A stretch of DNA of 64,000 nt from Cornus controversa (lineage: Eukaryota; Streptophyta; Magnoliopsida; Cornales; Cornaceae). The stretch spans positions 4,902,001 through 4,966,000 of the forward strand of contig CM048850.1 of assembly GCA_026545225.1 (NCBI GenBank), written 5' to 3'. Of this stretch, positions 49,401 to 59,995 are shown piece after piece. The number at the start of each line of letters is the position of its first letter. Positions within the stretch are counted from its first letter, which is position 1. Position numbers and translations under genes: made by a program. The notes below the pieces were generated by a model, which was not told the DNA's origin, ran no database searches, and worked only from the letters and a program-made list of their open reading frames with translations.

Positions 49401-52400
49401 CTCTTGTCTCAAAACCTCCTTGGCTGAGGATAGACTCAACCATGCCCACAAACTGTGTTTTCTCCTTGGCGCCTCCATAAAAGAACAATTCGGGAAGTAC
49501 TTTCCTTTAACCGAATGATAACATAAGCCTTTTTGCTCCACTTCAAAAATTCCAAGCTTCCTTTGTGCAATAGATTTTATGCCAATCCAACCAATGCACC
49601 CATCTCCAGTCTCCATCATCCTTAATTGTTTCCTTAATCAAAAGGATTGTTTTCAATTTTTTCAAAAACAATCCTTAATCTGTCCTTTCTTTTTTTTGTT
49701 GTTGTTCGCCGGGGGGTGGGGTAAGCCATCACTGCGAAATTTTGATTACCCTGCTAAACAATAGTGTTTTCCTGACCACCTTAGCTATCACCATTGCTGG
49801 ACTTAAGTTAATAACAAGATTCTCTCAGAGGAGGACCATGATTCATATATTTAGTTCTATAACATGTATAAATGTAACATTAAACTTTAATATCTATACA
49901 AGAACTCGAGGAAAAACCAGAACAAATATGCCATGACTGTTTTTGCACTCTTAACATATGTCCAGAGGACTATGTCCACAGTTGAATCCACTAGATGAAA
50001 AAATAAGACTATAATATGAGTTCCCTTGCTTTATATCAATGCTATTGATTCTTTTTCTCTTGACCTTCCGATGTAAAGAACACGAGTACTGTCATGACTG
50101 AAGGTAGGACAAACAAAGCCTTATTCTCTTATGTTAATATACCAGATTTGGTTTCAGAAAAACTTTACCTTACACCTGAGAATACAACTGCAAAAAAAAG
50201 AGTTTCCATAAAATCCATAACTAATCTCTAAGTTGGCTTGCATACTTTCTAATTGATATTTAATGTCTCCTACCTAAACAATTAATTACACGACAATGCA
50301 ATCAATATTTCATCTTTTCCCCAAGTGTCATTTGCATGAGTATCTGTAATAGGAACAAACACTCCACCTATATGTAGTTGCTAACAATCTCTAAAAGGCA
50401 CCTTTTATAACCCTTTATATGACACATTGGCTTGAGGTACCTTTAGAACTTTTGTTATCAAGAACTGATACCATTGAAGTTATTCAAAATAGTAAGGGTA
50501 AATTATCCCGACCACCCCTGAGGTTTTGACCAAATTACCCACAGATGAAACCTTTTGAAAAAATGTGGCCAACCTCCTCTAAGGTTTTGCATAATCACTC
50601 TGACCAAGCAAAATGACTAAAAAGTCCTTATTAACTATACCAAACAACCGTTTGACCCAATTTTGATTGGACAAAAATACCCCTGTTCATAATCTATATA
50701 ATCCATATAGACAATCTAATTAATATTTTTTATTTATAACATTAATATAATTCAGGGTAAATTACATACCCCCCCAAGGTTAGGTCTAATTACACATGGT
50801 GATCGAAATAAGGCCTAATTAAACTGACCTCCCTTATTGGTGTCAAGGAACTTATGGTGTTAAATTTGAACCATGAAATGTCATCTTTGCCCTTCAATTT
50901 TTATTAACTTTTTAATTAAAACATCTGAAGAATTTGAAATTACCATATTACCCTTACCAATAACAAAAAGAAAAGAATCTCTCTCTTCTCCACTTGCTCC
51001 ACCTCCACCCACCACAACCTCCTTATCACAACCACCAAATACAGTAAATCCACCTACAACCATCAAACCCATACACTACCACCATCGCCCCCATACTATC
51101 TCTCTTCTCCACCAATCATTGTAGTTGTTTATCAGAGGTCTGGTGGAGCCCGTGGTAGTGGAGCAGGTGCAGAGGATGATGATTCGCATGAAGAGCTTTA
51201 GAAGAATACATCTTCATAAATACTTTTTGGCCTAAATCAAAGAAGGTGATTAACCAACGACTATCACCTTGTATTTTCAAAGTAGAGTTAGGAGAAGAAA
51301 TAGAATTTGTTTCATCCTCTTCATTTTGACTGATTAATGTTTAGAATGAAGACTCGTATCATTTACTTTCTGGTTGAAGACTGGAACTGAATTTGTTCTT
51401 CTAATTCAATGGAAGGTTATTTCCATGCCTATTCGTGTTATTTGCTTGACTAGCTTGATCGTTTTCTTTCTTTAACCACCACCGCCACAAATTCCATACT
51501 CTCTCTTCTACACCAGTCAAACCCATACTCTCTCTCTTCTACTCGTCAAACCTATACACTCCCACAAATCCCACCTCACTAAGAATCCACAAATTTGTCG
51601 CCACTCCCTTCAGTTTTCAATGTGAAAGAACAAAAAACGAACAAGAGTGGAGTGGACCCTCTAATTCATCTCTCTCACCAACCAAAAAACCCTCAACCAT
51701 CCATAATCGCCGGTTTCCACCATATAAAGATTCACCTCTTTGATCCCCATTTCAACAAAACACTATTGATCATGAAAATATACACAAATTTTACTCGGTA
51801 CATATTTATATTGTAATCACATAGAATCGCCGCAAACAAGAAAGCACCAAATCAACCAAAACGATTGTAATTCCAGACCACTCACTTCTCACAAAAATTG
51901 AAATGAAAGATTGCATGTATGCGTAAAGGTCTCTGTGGATGATGATGTGGGAATCGAGAACTTTTGCACTATTTTAGCTTGTAGCAGCAGATATTGAGAA
52001 GCTGATTTTGATACGGATGTTGGGTTGCCGGGAGATCCGTTCGCATGGGGATTGGATATAATGCCTTGGGAAGGGGAGGACCATTTTTGGGAGGGGTTGT
52101 TAGTTCCTTTGGCAGTGGTGGAACCTGAGTTGGGGGGAGATGGTTGTGTGCGATTGACGGAGGGAAGGTAGGGGAGGACTGGGTGAGGAGGAATGCCGGG
52201 GAGGTTGGGTCTTTGATCAGTGTGACCTTCGAAGGGGAGGATTGTAGGGCTTTGGGGATGTATCACTCTTGTGATGAGAAGTGGAGGGAGGTTAGGAGGA
52301 GAAGGACTTCGGCCGGAAAGGGGGGAGAGGGAGGTTCGAAATCTCATCTCTTATGTTAATTATGATGGGAAGGAAGGAGGAGAGAGTGAGAGGGAGGAGA

Positions 52401-55400
52401 AGGGGGGGGGGGTGCGGGAATTCTATTGTTTGCTTATAAAGTTCTACATCATCTCATGGAATGTTCGTGGTCTTAATGACCCGAAAAAGAGGAAGGTGGT
52501 GAAGTTGGCGTTGCGGAAGTGGGGTGCTCATGTGGTTTGCTTGCAGGAAATGAAGTTGGTTTTTGGAGTGGGAGGCGTTGGATGTGGTGGGCTCTTCCGG
52601 AGGCGTCATTGTGATGTGGAATAGAAGAAGGGTGTCCAAGGTGGATGCGTGGTTAGGGAGTTGCTCCATTTCTTCTCTCCCAATCGGTTATGCCAAATTT
52701 AGTGGTCCTGGCTGACATTCTGGACTGCGGAGTTGGTTCTCTCCCAATCACGTATTTGGGTATGCCATTGGGAGATTCCGCCAGAAGGGTGGGATGATCG
52801 GACCCGATAGTGGAAAGGTTTGAGAGAAGGCTTGCGGGATGGAAGAAACAGTACTTGTCCAAAGGAGGCAGGATTACCTTGATCAAAAGTTCTCTTATCT
52901 TCTCTACCCACATACTTCCTTTCCCTTTTCCAAATTCCTATCTCAGTTATGGAGAGGCTTGGGAGACTTCAGTGCAACTTTTTGTGGTGGGGCCTTGGTG
53001 ATGAATTTAGATACCATCTAGTCAGTTGGAATCAAGTTTGCAAGCCAGTTAAGCTAGGAGGGTTAGGCATAAGAAGTTTGGGAGCCTTCAATAAGGGGCT
53101 CCTTGGGAAGTGGCTGTGGAGATTTGGGAAAGAAAGGCAGAGGCTTTGGAGGCGGCTCATCCTTAGTAGATATGGGGAAGAGAGTGGAGGGTGGTGCTCT
53201 AGGGAGGTTAGGACTCCTGCAGGGGTTGGTGTCTAGAAGTCAATCTGAAAAGGGTGGCCAGAGTTTTCCAAATTCATCAAATTTAAGGTCGGGAGCGGCA
53301 AAAATATTTGTTTCTGGAAGGACTGGTGGTGTGGCGACAGGCCTTGGGCTCAGCTTTTTCCTAGTCTTTATTGGATCTCGCGTAATTGTCATACCTTTGT
53401 CTCTTACTGCTACCACCTTGATAGTGGAAGAACAATATGGGATGTCAGGTTCACGAGAAACCTTCAGGACTGGGAGATTGAGGATGTCATTCGTTTTTTG
53501 GAGTCGCTCTATCTCCAAGTTGTGAATAGTGGAAGGGAAGACTCAATGATATGGATACCCTCTCCAAAGGGCTTCGAGGTGAATTCCTTCTATAGGAGTA
53601 TTTCTGGGTTTGAAGGGACAACTTTCCTATGGAAGTCTGTGTGGCGCACTAAGGCCCCCCCCAGGATGGCCTTCTTCGGTTGGACCTCCGTTCATGGAAG
53701 GATTTTGATGCTTGACAACTTGAGGATAAGATAGCGGATCACTGTGAACTGGTGCTGTATGTGCAAGCGAAATGAGGAGACAGTTGACCATCTTCTACTC
53801 CATTGTCCAGTGGCCTGCGACTGTTGGAGCTTACTTTTGGGATTGTTCAGGGTTCAGTGGGTCATGCCTAGCTCCACCAGAGGTCTGATGGAAGCCTGGA
53901 GCAGTGGTCTTGTGGACACCCATGTCTGCAATTTCTGGAAGGCAACTACCCTTTGCGTGTGGTGGTGCTTGTGGAGAGAGCGAAACCGAAGAATGTTTGA
54001 CGACGAAGAGACTCCTAATGGGATGCTTAAATTCTCAATTCTTTGTACCCTCTCTTATTGGGTTCAAGGTAGAGCTTGTAACTCGATGGGAGAATGGTTG
54101 ACTTCTTAGGTTCCTTTGCTTTGTAATTGGTTCTTGTTCAAGGGTTGCCCCACCCTTTTTCTGGGTGCTTTCTAATAAATCTTTAGTTATAAAAAGAAAA
54201 AGATATCAAGAGGTGGAATAAAGAGGTGTTTGGGAATTTGGAGTGGAGGAAGATAGGACTCTTTTAGAGATTGCGGATATTGATCGCCTTGAGGGGCAAG
54301 GTGGGTTGGAGGAGTCGTTGAGAAGTAGGAAGGAGGTGCTTCAGGCTAAGTTTGCGGAGATTACTATTTTGGAGGAGATTTCATGGCGCCATAAATCTCT
54401 AGCCATTTGGCTCAAGGAAGGGGATAGAAATACGAAGTTCTTTCATAGGCTTGCTAATGCTTATTGGAGGGGCAATCACATTGGGAGGATTCGGGTGGAT
54501 GAAGAGGTTCTCGGTACGGAAGACGAGGTGTGCAGAGGGGTTGCCACTTACTATCAGAGATTGTACTTAGAGAGTGATTCTTGGAAACCTCGCCTTGGGG
54601 GTTGCACTTTGATTTGATTTCTGTTGAGGATAGAGATGGGTTGGAGAGGCCTTTTTAGTGAAGAGGAAGTGCTTTCGGCCTTGAAGAGCTGTAATGGAGA
54701 TAAAGCGCTTGGTCCGAATGGTTTCACTATGCGATTCCTCGTTGAGAGTTGGGAGGTGGTAAGGGGGGAGGTGATGGATACTTTTCATGATTTTCATTCT
54801 CGGGGTCGCTTTGAGAAGAGTATGAATACTTCTTTTGTTGCCCTTATCTGTAAGAAGGGGGGAGCATCTGACATTAGGGATTTTCGGCCTATTAGCTTGG
54901 TGGGTTGTATTTACAAGTTCATAGCTGGTCCTTGCTTTGAGATTGAGACTCGTCCTGGATGATATTAACTCGGATTTCCAAAATGCTTTCATGAGGGGCC
55001 GACGGATTTTGGACTCAGTTCTTATTGCTAGTGAATGCGTGGACTCCAGATTAAGTAGTGGGATTCCAAGGCTTCTATGTAAGCTTGACATTAAGAAGGC
55101 TTATGACCATGTGAGTTGGAGCTTCTTGCTCTACTTGTTGAAGAGGATGCGATTTTGGGAGAATTGGACGAGGTGGATTGAGTTTTGCATTTCTACAGTG
55201 AGGTTTTCGGTTATGGTAAATGGGGCTCCTACTGGTTTCTTTGGCAGCTTGCGTGGTTTGAGGCAAGGTGATTCGCTCTCTCCCTTATTCATTATTGTGA
55301 TGGATGCTTTTAGTAGACTGGTGAGGAGGGCTGTGGATTTGGGCTTCATCAAAGGTTTTAGTGTGGGTAGAGATCAGGCTAATCAGTCGGAGATTTCCCA

Positions 55401-58400
55401 CTTGTTGTAAGTTGATAATACTCTTCTGTTTTGTGAAGCGGATGAGTCTCAGTTGAGTTACTTGCGGTGTGTGTTGATTTGGTTTCAAGTTTTTTTGACT
55501 TGAAAATCAATGTGGGGAAGAGTGTGTTAGTTCTGGTGGGGGTGGTTGAGGGAATTTCTGACCTTGCTAACATTCTCGGTTGCGGAGTAGGTTCTTTTCC
55601 CATTTCTTATTTGGGTTTGCCTTTGGGACCACCATCAAGGAGAGTTGGTGGTTGAGACTTGGTGGTTGAGAGGTTTGAGAGGAGGCTCGTGGGGTGGAAG
55701 AAGCAGTATCTCTCTAAGGGTGGGAAGGTCACCCTTATGAAAAGCACGTTGTCGAGTCTTCCTTCTTACTTCCTCTCTCTTTCCAGATTTCGGATTCTGT
55801 TGTACGGAGGTTGTAGAAGCTTCAATGTAACTTTTAGTGGGGTGGGGTGGGGTGGTGTAGGAGTCAAGTACCATCTTGTTTGCTAGGAGCAGGTTTGTAG
55901 GCCGATTTAGGCGGGTGGTCTGGGGATCCAAAACTTGAAGAACTTCAACGGGGCTCTATTGGGAAAGCAGTTGTGGAGATTTGGTGTGGAGAGGTAGAGG
56001 CTCTGAAGGAGGGTCATTGCTTTGGAATTTTTTTTTTCCTAAGTGGGCTTGTATTAAAAGATAACGTTAAAGTACATGATTATCGTAGGGCCATAACCCC
56101 ACTTAACAAACATATCAGATTCATCAGGAAGGGGTTTGGAAATTCATTAGGAAAAAGTGGGATGAATTATCCAAACATATCACATTCAGAGTTAGGGACG
56201 GTGGGGGTATTCGATTTTGGGAGGACATTTGGGTGCGGTGATCTCCCATTGGCTCGTTCCTTTCCTAGGTTGTTTTGGATTGCTGCAAACAGACATGCTT
56301 TTGTGGTTGACTGTTATTAGCTAGATAATGGGAGTACCACTTGGGATGTTCGTTTTTCGAGGAACTTTTAGGATTGGGATTTGGAGGATGTTGTGGGATT
56401 CTTGCAGTGTTTGTATCGCCAGGAGGTGGTTGCCTGTGTTGTTGACTCTAGTGTATGGGTGCTCTCTCCCCGGGGGAGGTTTGATGTGCATTCTTTCTAT
56501 AGAGCCCTCTTGGATGCCCCGACGCTTTCCATCCCTTGGAAAGTTGTTTATACTGATGCATTTAAAAAGAAATGTATTGGTGCATTAAGGCTTCTGCCCA
56601 GTAATTTCCCGCTTCATCTAATTCAAACTTGTAAACACCGAAACACTTTCAAACTAACATTAAATTTTTGTTTATGTACAAAACCTATTTCATAGGGTGG
56701 TTCAAACTGTTGAAGCTTTTACCAATATAATTCCTGAAGTCTTACTTACCTTTTTCCTAATGTGACTGAATGTCATGGAGCAAAATCGAAAGATATGCCG
56801 ATGTAGCTTCATCTCCAATCTTCAACCATCTTGGATTCTTCCTTGGCAGGGACCAGCATAGACTTATTACAACATGACACATTACATTTTGTTCTACTCT
56901 TTTAACATATGCAACACTTTGGAAACAAACTTTGCCAACACATATAATATTCCTAGCAGAAAAAAATCTTCAGATTGTTGTGGCACTGGAAAAATCTACA
57001 AAGTAACAAAAAGATCATGATACAAATTAAGGAAGCCAAAGCAAAGGATGAGCACAGGGATGAACACCAATTTTAGGATGCCTGTCTTTTGCAAGCTATT
57101 CCAACCATTATTTTCATGTTTAAGTGATGTAGGTTCTTGTGAGAGTGAAGCATAAGCAATTTTGCCCCAGAGAGAGAATCATAATTCTCTCTTCTTTCTC
57201 AAGCAGTCAACATATCCTGTTTTCTTTAGGGTTTCAGGATTTATATTAAAGGCTAAAAGGTAGGTAAAAGTATTACACTTAATTGGTGGTTATAAAATAG
57301 GAGCTTCTCTGGGGCTGCAAATAATAACCAGATAACAGTTATTTTAGGAGAGAGAGTAGTTTGTATTGCCCATCAAAAATTGCACAGTAGATACCATGTC
57401 TCATATACTGAGGGTAAGAAAGATGAGGAAGTGCAAATTGATCTTGGGAAACTGTTTGCTGGTAATTGATTTTTACTTGAGTTCCATCTCTAAGCAGGTT
57501 ATAAAGCTACTACTAAACGGAGGCAAATATATTCTCTCCCTTTCTTGATCGCCAAACCTTCTAATTCATCACCTTTCAATTTATTGCCTTCTCTATCTTT
57601 CCTGTATGCTGACTTGATTAACCTTTCTTGGTTTATATGATAGTTCATCTTTATTGGCACAAACTGAAATTGCTTCTTCCTATCACGCAACTCACTCAAA
57701 CTTGAAGCAAGGATCTTTATTTGAATTCTACCTTATTGCACATCCTCCCATGCTTACCTTCAGTTCTTTGGCCTCACAATTTGAATTCTTTTGGATAGGA
57801 GATGGCATCAGTTCCATGTCAAGCCGGAATTTCTTGGATATTTCTGCTTTGGCTCTTATTTTATGGAAATTTTAACAGATGAAGATATAGAAAGAGCTCA
57901 ACATAATGACACAAATGCAGAAAGTTTCCTGAGTTCAACATAATGATACAAATACAGAAAGTTTATTGTTAATATTTTTCTATTGATATGGGAAGAGCCT
58001 TTAGATAATGTAGTTTGTTCAGGAGAATCTGCAAGATGGTATTTCTACATTTCCTCAGGAAAGAAAAATTGAACAACCAATGCTTTAGCATAATAATATC
58101 TGTCTGATTAGCCTATTTCAACTGCATATCATTTTCATTTTATATTTTTTCCCTCGCTGTTGTTTGACTAAACCTAAAGAAACTGTGTTTTTTTTTTTTT
58201 TAAATGGATTGACAAACCAAACAGGTCACTTGACTCCAAAGAGTGATGTTTACAGTTTTGGAGTTGTCTTGTTAGAGTTGCTATCCGGAAAACGAGCAAT
58301 GGGTGATGACAGAGCTGGAGTTTCAGAAGATACCTTGGTGGATTGGGCAAAGCCATTTCTTGGTGATAGCAGGCGAGTTTTGAGAATCATGGACACGCGG

Positions 58401-58574
58401 TTGGGGGGTCAATACTCGAAGAAGGCAGCCCAAGCTTCTGCTGCCCTTGCATTGCAGTGCCTACATACAGATCCCAAAAATAGGCCAGCCATGACAGATA
58501 TCCTAGCCACATTGGAAGAATGGCACACATCAAAGGATGTTACGAGGACCTCATCGCGGGACTTGGCAGTTTAG
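31435..58574 (+). CDS. Receptor-like cytoplasmic kinase, subfamily VII (PBL/APK type), six exons
   Basis: Joining 31435-31495, 38047-38372, 38467-38602, 48179-48315, 48432-48555 and 58225-58574 gives 1134 bases: 377 codons and a stop, no frame break. The product starts MGNC (Gly2 for N-myristoylation, Cys4 for palmitoylation), so it should sit on the plasma membrane. Kinase marks: glycine loop GEGGFGCV (84-91), Lys115 in [13 protein letters not shown] with catalytic Asp210, SDFGLA (Asp228), and [15 protein letters not shown] as activation segment with APE at 255-257. The loop Arg before Asp210 makes it an RD kinase. Family members relay signals from receptor kinases in immunity and growth; the exact partner cannot be told. 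Introns are 6551, 94, 9576, 116 and 9669 bases, all GT-AG. The length is slightly short for the family because the C-tail after the kinase domain is brief. Confidence 0.93.
32755..34013. mobile_element. AT-rich MITE-like element (PIF/Harbinger-like) in intron 1
   Basis: The left end CTGATTGGTAACGCTGTCGG and the reverse complement of the right end (CTGTTTGGTAACACTTTCG) form inverted repeats of about 25 bases with few mismatches. TAA lies on both sides (32752-32754 and 34014-34016), the usual target duplication of PIF/Harbinger. There is no transposase. The inner part is nearly pure AT and contains a duplicated block of about 210 bases (about 33185-33375 and 33385-33600). Confidence 0.65.
34540..37686 (+). 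repeat. Tandem duplication A-B-A'-B' in intron 1, split by an LTR
   Basis: Block A (about 34540-34692, GTTCCCATCCAGATTGGAGG) recurs at about 35001-35148. Block B (about 34693-35000, with GTCCTGCTATCATTTTGTGA) recurs at about 37378-37686. The copies are over 90 percent alike by eye. The solo LTR 35149-37377 sits between A' and B'. Confidence 0.88.
35149..37377 (+). mobile_element. Solo LTR of a chromovirus (2229 bp) in intron 1
   Basis: It starts TGTAAAGCCTCAAAA and ends ACCGGGGCATGACA. TGTCT flanks it (35144-35148 and 37378-37382). The GGGGCATGACA end and a CTACTGGGCTTGTTGTTGCT block like that of the other LTRs suggest the same lineage but another family. No internal coding sequence or PBS follows, so it is a solo LTR. 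Confidence 0.88.
38047..38372 (+). CDS. RLCK exon 2 (N-lobe, glycine loop, catalytic Lys)
   Basis: It follows CCCCTTCTAG and ends before GTAAGG. It encodes residues 21 (split codon) to 129: a Ser/Thr/Pro-rich linker, [14 protein letters not shown], the glycine loop and Lys115, ending GHREWI. Confidence 0.93.
38467..38602 (+). CDS. RLCK exon 3 (alpha-C helix and hinge)
   Basis: It follows TCTTGGCAG and ends A|GTAAGT. It encodes [20 protein letters not shown] to [17 protein letters not shown], residues 130-174. Confidence 0.93.
39045..39237 (-). mobile_element. SINE in intron 3
   Basis: On the minus strand a tRNA-like head reads GGTGCCATTGCTTGATCCAA (A-box region) and GTGAGTTCAAATCATCC (B box), followed by a body. 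T-runs on the plus strand near 38911-38920 could be the A tail of a longer element. The 3' limit is uncertain. Confidence 0.55.
39238..40549 (+). other. Intron 3 sequence without recognised gene
   Basis: A stretch at about 39640-39840 rich in GGGGCGCAACCC, AATGGTCCAATTAATAGGC and CAGGGGCTGATGAAGCCC may be the 3' end of a retroelement, but no family can be named. The rest shows nothing. Confidence 0.35.
40555..40894 (-). repeat. 3' LTR of Reina-like element (340 bp)
   Basis: It runs TGATGCAGGAGGCTTG to CAGGATCTCCATCA. An expanded (GAA)n tract at about 40602-40640 makes it longer than its partner. Confidence 0.93.
41000..44503 (-). pseudogene. Pol of Reina-like element (PR, RT, RNase H, integrase, chromodomain)
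   Basis: Readable pieces on the minus strand: protease [13 protein letters not shown] (44503-44177; usual DGGSS is DGRSS) and [13 protein letters not shown] follows with [12 protein letters not shown] and [12 protein letters not shown] (43314-43093; usual YFDD is YFND), then RNase H with [20 protein letters not shown] and [11 protein letters not shown] (43065-42568). Integrase has [30 protein letters not shown] and [15 protein letters not shown] (42152-41501), then [19 protein letters not shown] (41451-41209) and the chromodomain. Stops separate these pieces. Confidence 0.9.
44512..46030 (-). pseudogene. Gag of Reina-like element, frameshifted by a duplication
   Basis: The frame starts at 46030 with [18 protein letters not shown] (coiled-coil-like start) and loses frame at the 215-base tandem duplication (45130-45559). 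The capsid part [20 protein letters not shown] and [10 protein letters not shown] follows at 45219-44950. The zinc knuckle near 44560-44520 reads [14 protein letters not shown], with Tyr in place of the last Cys. Confidence 0.82.
45130..45559. repeat. Tandem duplication, 2 x 215 bp, inside Reina gag
   Basis: Bases 45130-45344 and 45345-45559 are identical as far as I can see. As 215 is not a multiple of three, the duplication shifts the gag frame. Identity between the copies means it arose recently, long after insertion, or is an assembly artefact. Confidence 0.92.
47663..47674 (-). other. Primer binding site of Reina-like element
   Basis: On the minus strand it reads TGGTATCAAAGC, one base off the tRNA-Met complement, four bases after the LTR end. 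The leader from here to gag (46030) is unusually long, about 1.6 kb, with no recognised gene. Confidence 0.85.
47679..47974 (-). repeat. 5' LTR of Reina-like element (296 bp)
   Basis: It has the same ends as the LTR at 40555-40894 but a shorter purine tract. It is the 5' LTR because the PBS lies next to it at 47663-47674. Confidence 0.93.
48179..48315 (+). CDS. RLCK exon 4 (catalytic loop)
   Basis: It follows TTATTTCTCTGCAG and ends TCG|GTATGC. It encodes residues 175-220 with [15 protein letters not shown]. The 9.6-kb intron before it contains a complete Reina-like element. Confidence 0.93.
48432..48555 (+). CDS. RLCK exon 5 (DFG and activation segment)
   Basis: It follows TTTTTTATAG and ends G|GTTTGC. 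It encodes [15 protein letters not shown] to AAPEYVAT, residues 221-261. Confidence 0.93.
48612..49640 (-). mobile_element. 5'-truncated LINE (RT C-terminus, zinc-binding and RNase H) in intron 5
   Basis: On the minus strand: [19 protein letters not shown] and [11 protein letters not shown] (49619-49359), the part of plant LINE ORF2 after RT. Then comes a degenerate zinc-binding region and an RNase H-like part with [14 protein letters not shown] (about 49009-48900) running to a T-run on the plus strand (about 48611-48623, the A tail). It is a typical dead 5'-truncated copy. Confidence 0.8.
49641..51949. other. Intron 5 sequence without recognised gene
   Basis: Two stretches (about 50500-50600 and 50755-50850) share the GGTAAATTA(T/C)...CCCC...AAGGTT style of small non-coding plant repeats. 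CT-rich blocks lie at about 50970-51120 and 51480-51600. Nothing codes for a recognised protein. Confidence 0.4.
51950..54203 (+). mobile_element. Plant L1-type LINE, internally deleted (LINE A)
   Basis: A possible ORF1 tail (about 51985-52180) is followed by the start of the endonuclease domain ([19 protein letters not shown] at about 52446-52505, CLQEMKL). After about 110 residues the sequence jumps near 52700 to the C-terminal part of RT ([60 protein letters not shown]). The zinc-binding zf-RVT region follows ([30 protein letters not shown], 53540-54110), then a 3' UTR with AATAAA-like signal and an A-rich end at 54203. The central RT is missing. Stops break the rest. Confidence 0.88.
54205..56620 (+). 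mobile_element. Second LINE copy (LINE B), 5' and 3' truncated, contains the RT core
   Basis: It starts in the linker before RT ([12 protein letters not shown]) right after LINE A's A-rich end. [62 protein letters not shown] and [14 protein letters not shown] are the RT blocks. The catalytic box reads stop-V-D-N where an aromatic-x-D-D is expected (about 55407-55418). It then covers the region homologous to LINE A's C-terminus and ends at about 56620 in the zf-RVT part. A foreign piece of about 100 bases lies at about 56029-56125. It is inactive. Confidence 0.87.
56621..58224 (+). other. Intron 5, right part, no gene recognised
   Basis: The sequence is moderately AT-rich and unique-looking, and ends in a T-run and the acceptor ACCAAACAG at 58224. 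No repeat family is recognised. Confidence 0.4.
58225..58574 (+). CDS. RLCK exon 6 (C-lobe and stop)
   Basis: It follows ACCAAACAG and runs to TAG at 58572-58574. It encodes [46 protein letters not shown] and the NRPAM motif, ending SSRDLAV. The 9.7-kb intron before it holds three LINE copies. Confidence 0.93.
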
Positions 58575-59527
58575 CTATCTCACAACAAAATTACAAGCAA
58601 GCACATATCTACAATAAGGCACATATCTGCCTTACATAGAACCTGTAATGAAGCACATATCTACAATAAAAACTTGTAGGAGGCACATTATACCATAAAT
58701 TGATATCTGAGTCAAAAAATTGTATACTTTTTTATTTTTTGTGTGTGTGTGTCATGATTGTGGGATATCATTGAGAAATAGTATTCCATGTTATCCGAGT
58801 GTCGAAAATTTGTATCCTTTTTTTTCTTTTTTTTTTAATCTTGATCGTGCGATATCATTGAGAAATAGAAATTCATGTTATCAAAGAATTTCTTGCTATT
58901 TTTTCTAGTATGGAATGAGTCAATCATCGACTTCGATATCTTATTGAGCAAAAAAAATTATGTGACTATTTTATCTTGCATATATGAAGAGACGCTCCCC
59001 ATCCCTCCCTCTTTAATCAATGTATAAAATGGTACCATTACTAATTATGTAACTAATGAAGGCATATCACTGGTAACTAGGTAGTTTAATGAATGTGTGC
59101 CCACCCTAGCAAAGCAATTGGCACTCAATACAAATTCCTGGTATCAAAATATTAATTTACATTTTGACTTTTGATGTAACACCTGACTCACTATTACAAC
59201 ATTTCTAACTAATTAGAAATTAAATAAAAATACATAATCAAGTTTTGATCTACCAAATTAGTCAACTTAGTCCTATTGACCCAACAGTTTTGATCTACCA
59301 AATTTTTTCAGATTTTGAAAGATGAAGAACTGACGTGGCAACAAAAATAGTTCAGGGGACAAATTTGCAAAACAATGAAGGTTCAGGATTTTTTTTGACA
59401 CTTTTGCCTTGTATTTTTATTTCGAAAAGTCCATTTTTCTTTTTAAATTAATTTTGGTCCCAAATGAAATATAGTTCTAGATAAAAATCAAAAGTGATTT
59501 TAGGGCACCGGTTCAAGTTTGTAGCCT
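58575..59527 (+). other. 3' UTR and spacer after the kinase
   Basis: A short duplicated motif GATATCATTGAGAAATAG occurs at about 58764 and 58850. At about 59340-59410 lies a stretch (AGTTCAGGGGACAAATTTGC and GACACTTTTGCC) that resembles, in reverse, the one at about 30095-30180; both may be ends of one MITE family. Confidence 0.4.
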
Positions 59528-59831
59528 ACTATTCTAATGGTCACAGAGGGTTGAATTTTTCAAATCTTCTTGAGTCCGGATTGTTAATCAGTCAAAGCTT
59601 GACATAATTGAAATTTATTTAATACACAATTTCTGCTTGAATGGAATACGAGAGAGGTGGATGACACAAGTCAAAACCAACTATTCTAATGGTCATAGAG
59701 GGTTGGATTTTTCAAATCTTTCTAAGCCCGGAGTGTTAGTCAGTCAAAGCTCAACATGATTGGAGTCTATTTAGTGTACAAAATTTTTGTTTGAACGGAA
59801 TACGAAAGCGGTGGATGACACAAGTCAAACC
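59528..59831 (+). repeat. Tandem duplication, unit about 152 bp, upstream of the PPR gene
   Basis: ACTATTCTAATGGTCACAGA (59528) recurs as ACTATTCTAATGGTCATAGA (59680), and both copies end GTGGATGACACAAGTCAAA. A (CGGCC)n-like run follows at about 59849-59865. The array ends about 165 bases before the PPR start codon. Confidence 0.88.
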
Positions 59832-59995
59832 ACTGTTTTCAAAACAGCGGCCCGGCCCGGCCCGTTATGCACACTTTATTTTGGTCAATTCCCAACTACA
59901 AGTGTACAACAATACAAGTAGAAGGTTGTTGAGAAAGCTTAAAGATAAAGAAGAGCTGGTCTACAAAGCAACTATACTATGCAAGCATTATTTGG

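Noticed and set aside
52271-52624. Open frame read as a new gene
   Set aside because: Its second half is the start of the LINE endonuclease domain.
54567-55091. Minus-strand open frame of 174 residues
   Set aside because: It is the shadow of the LINE B reverse transcriptase on the plus strand.
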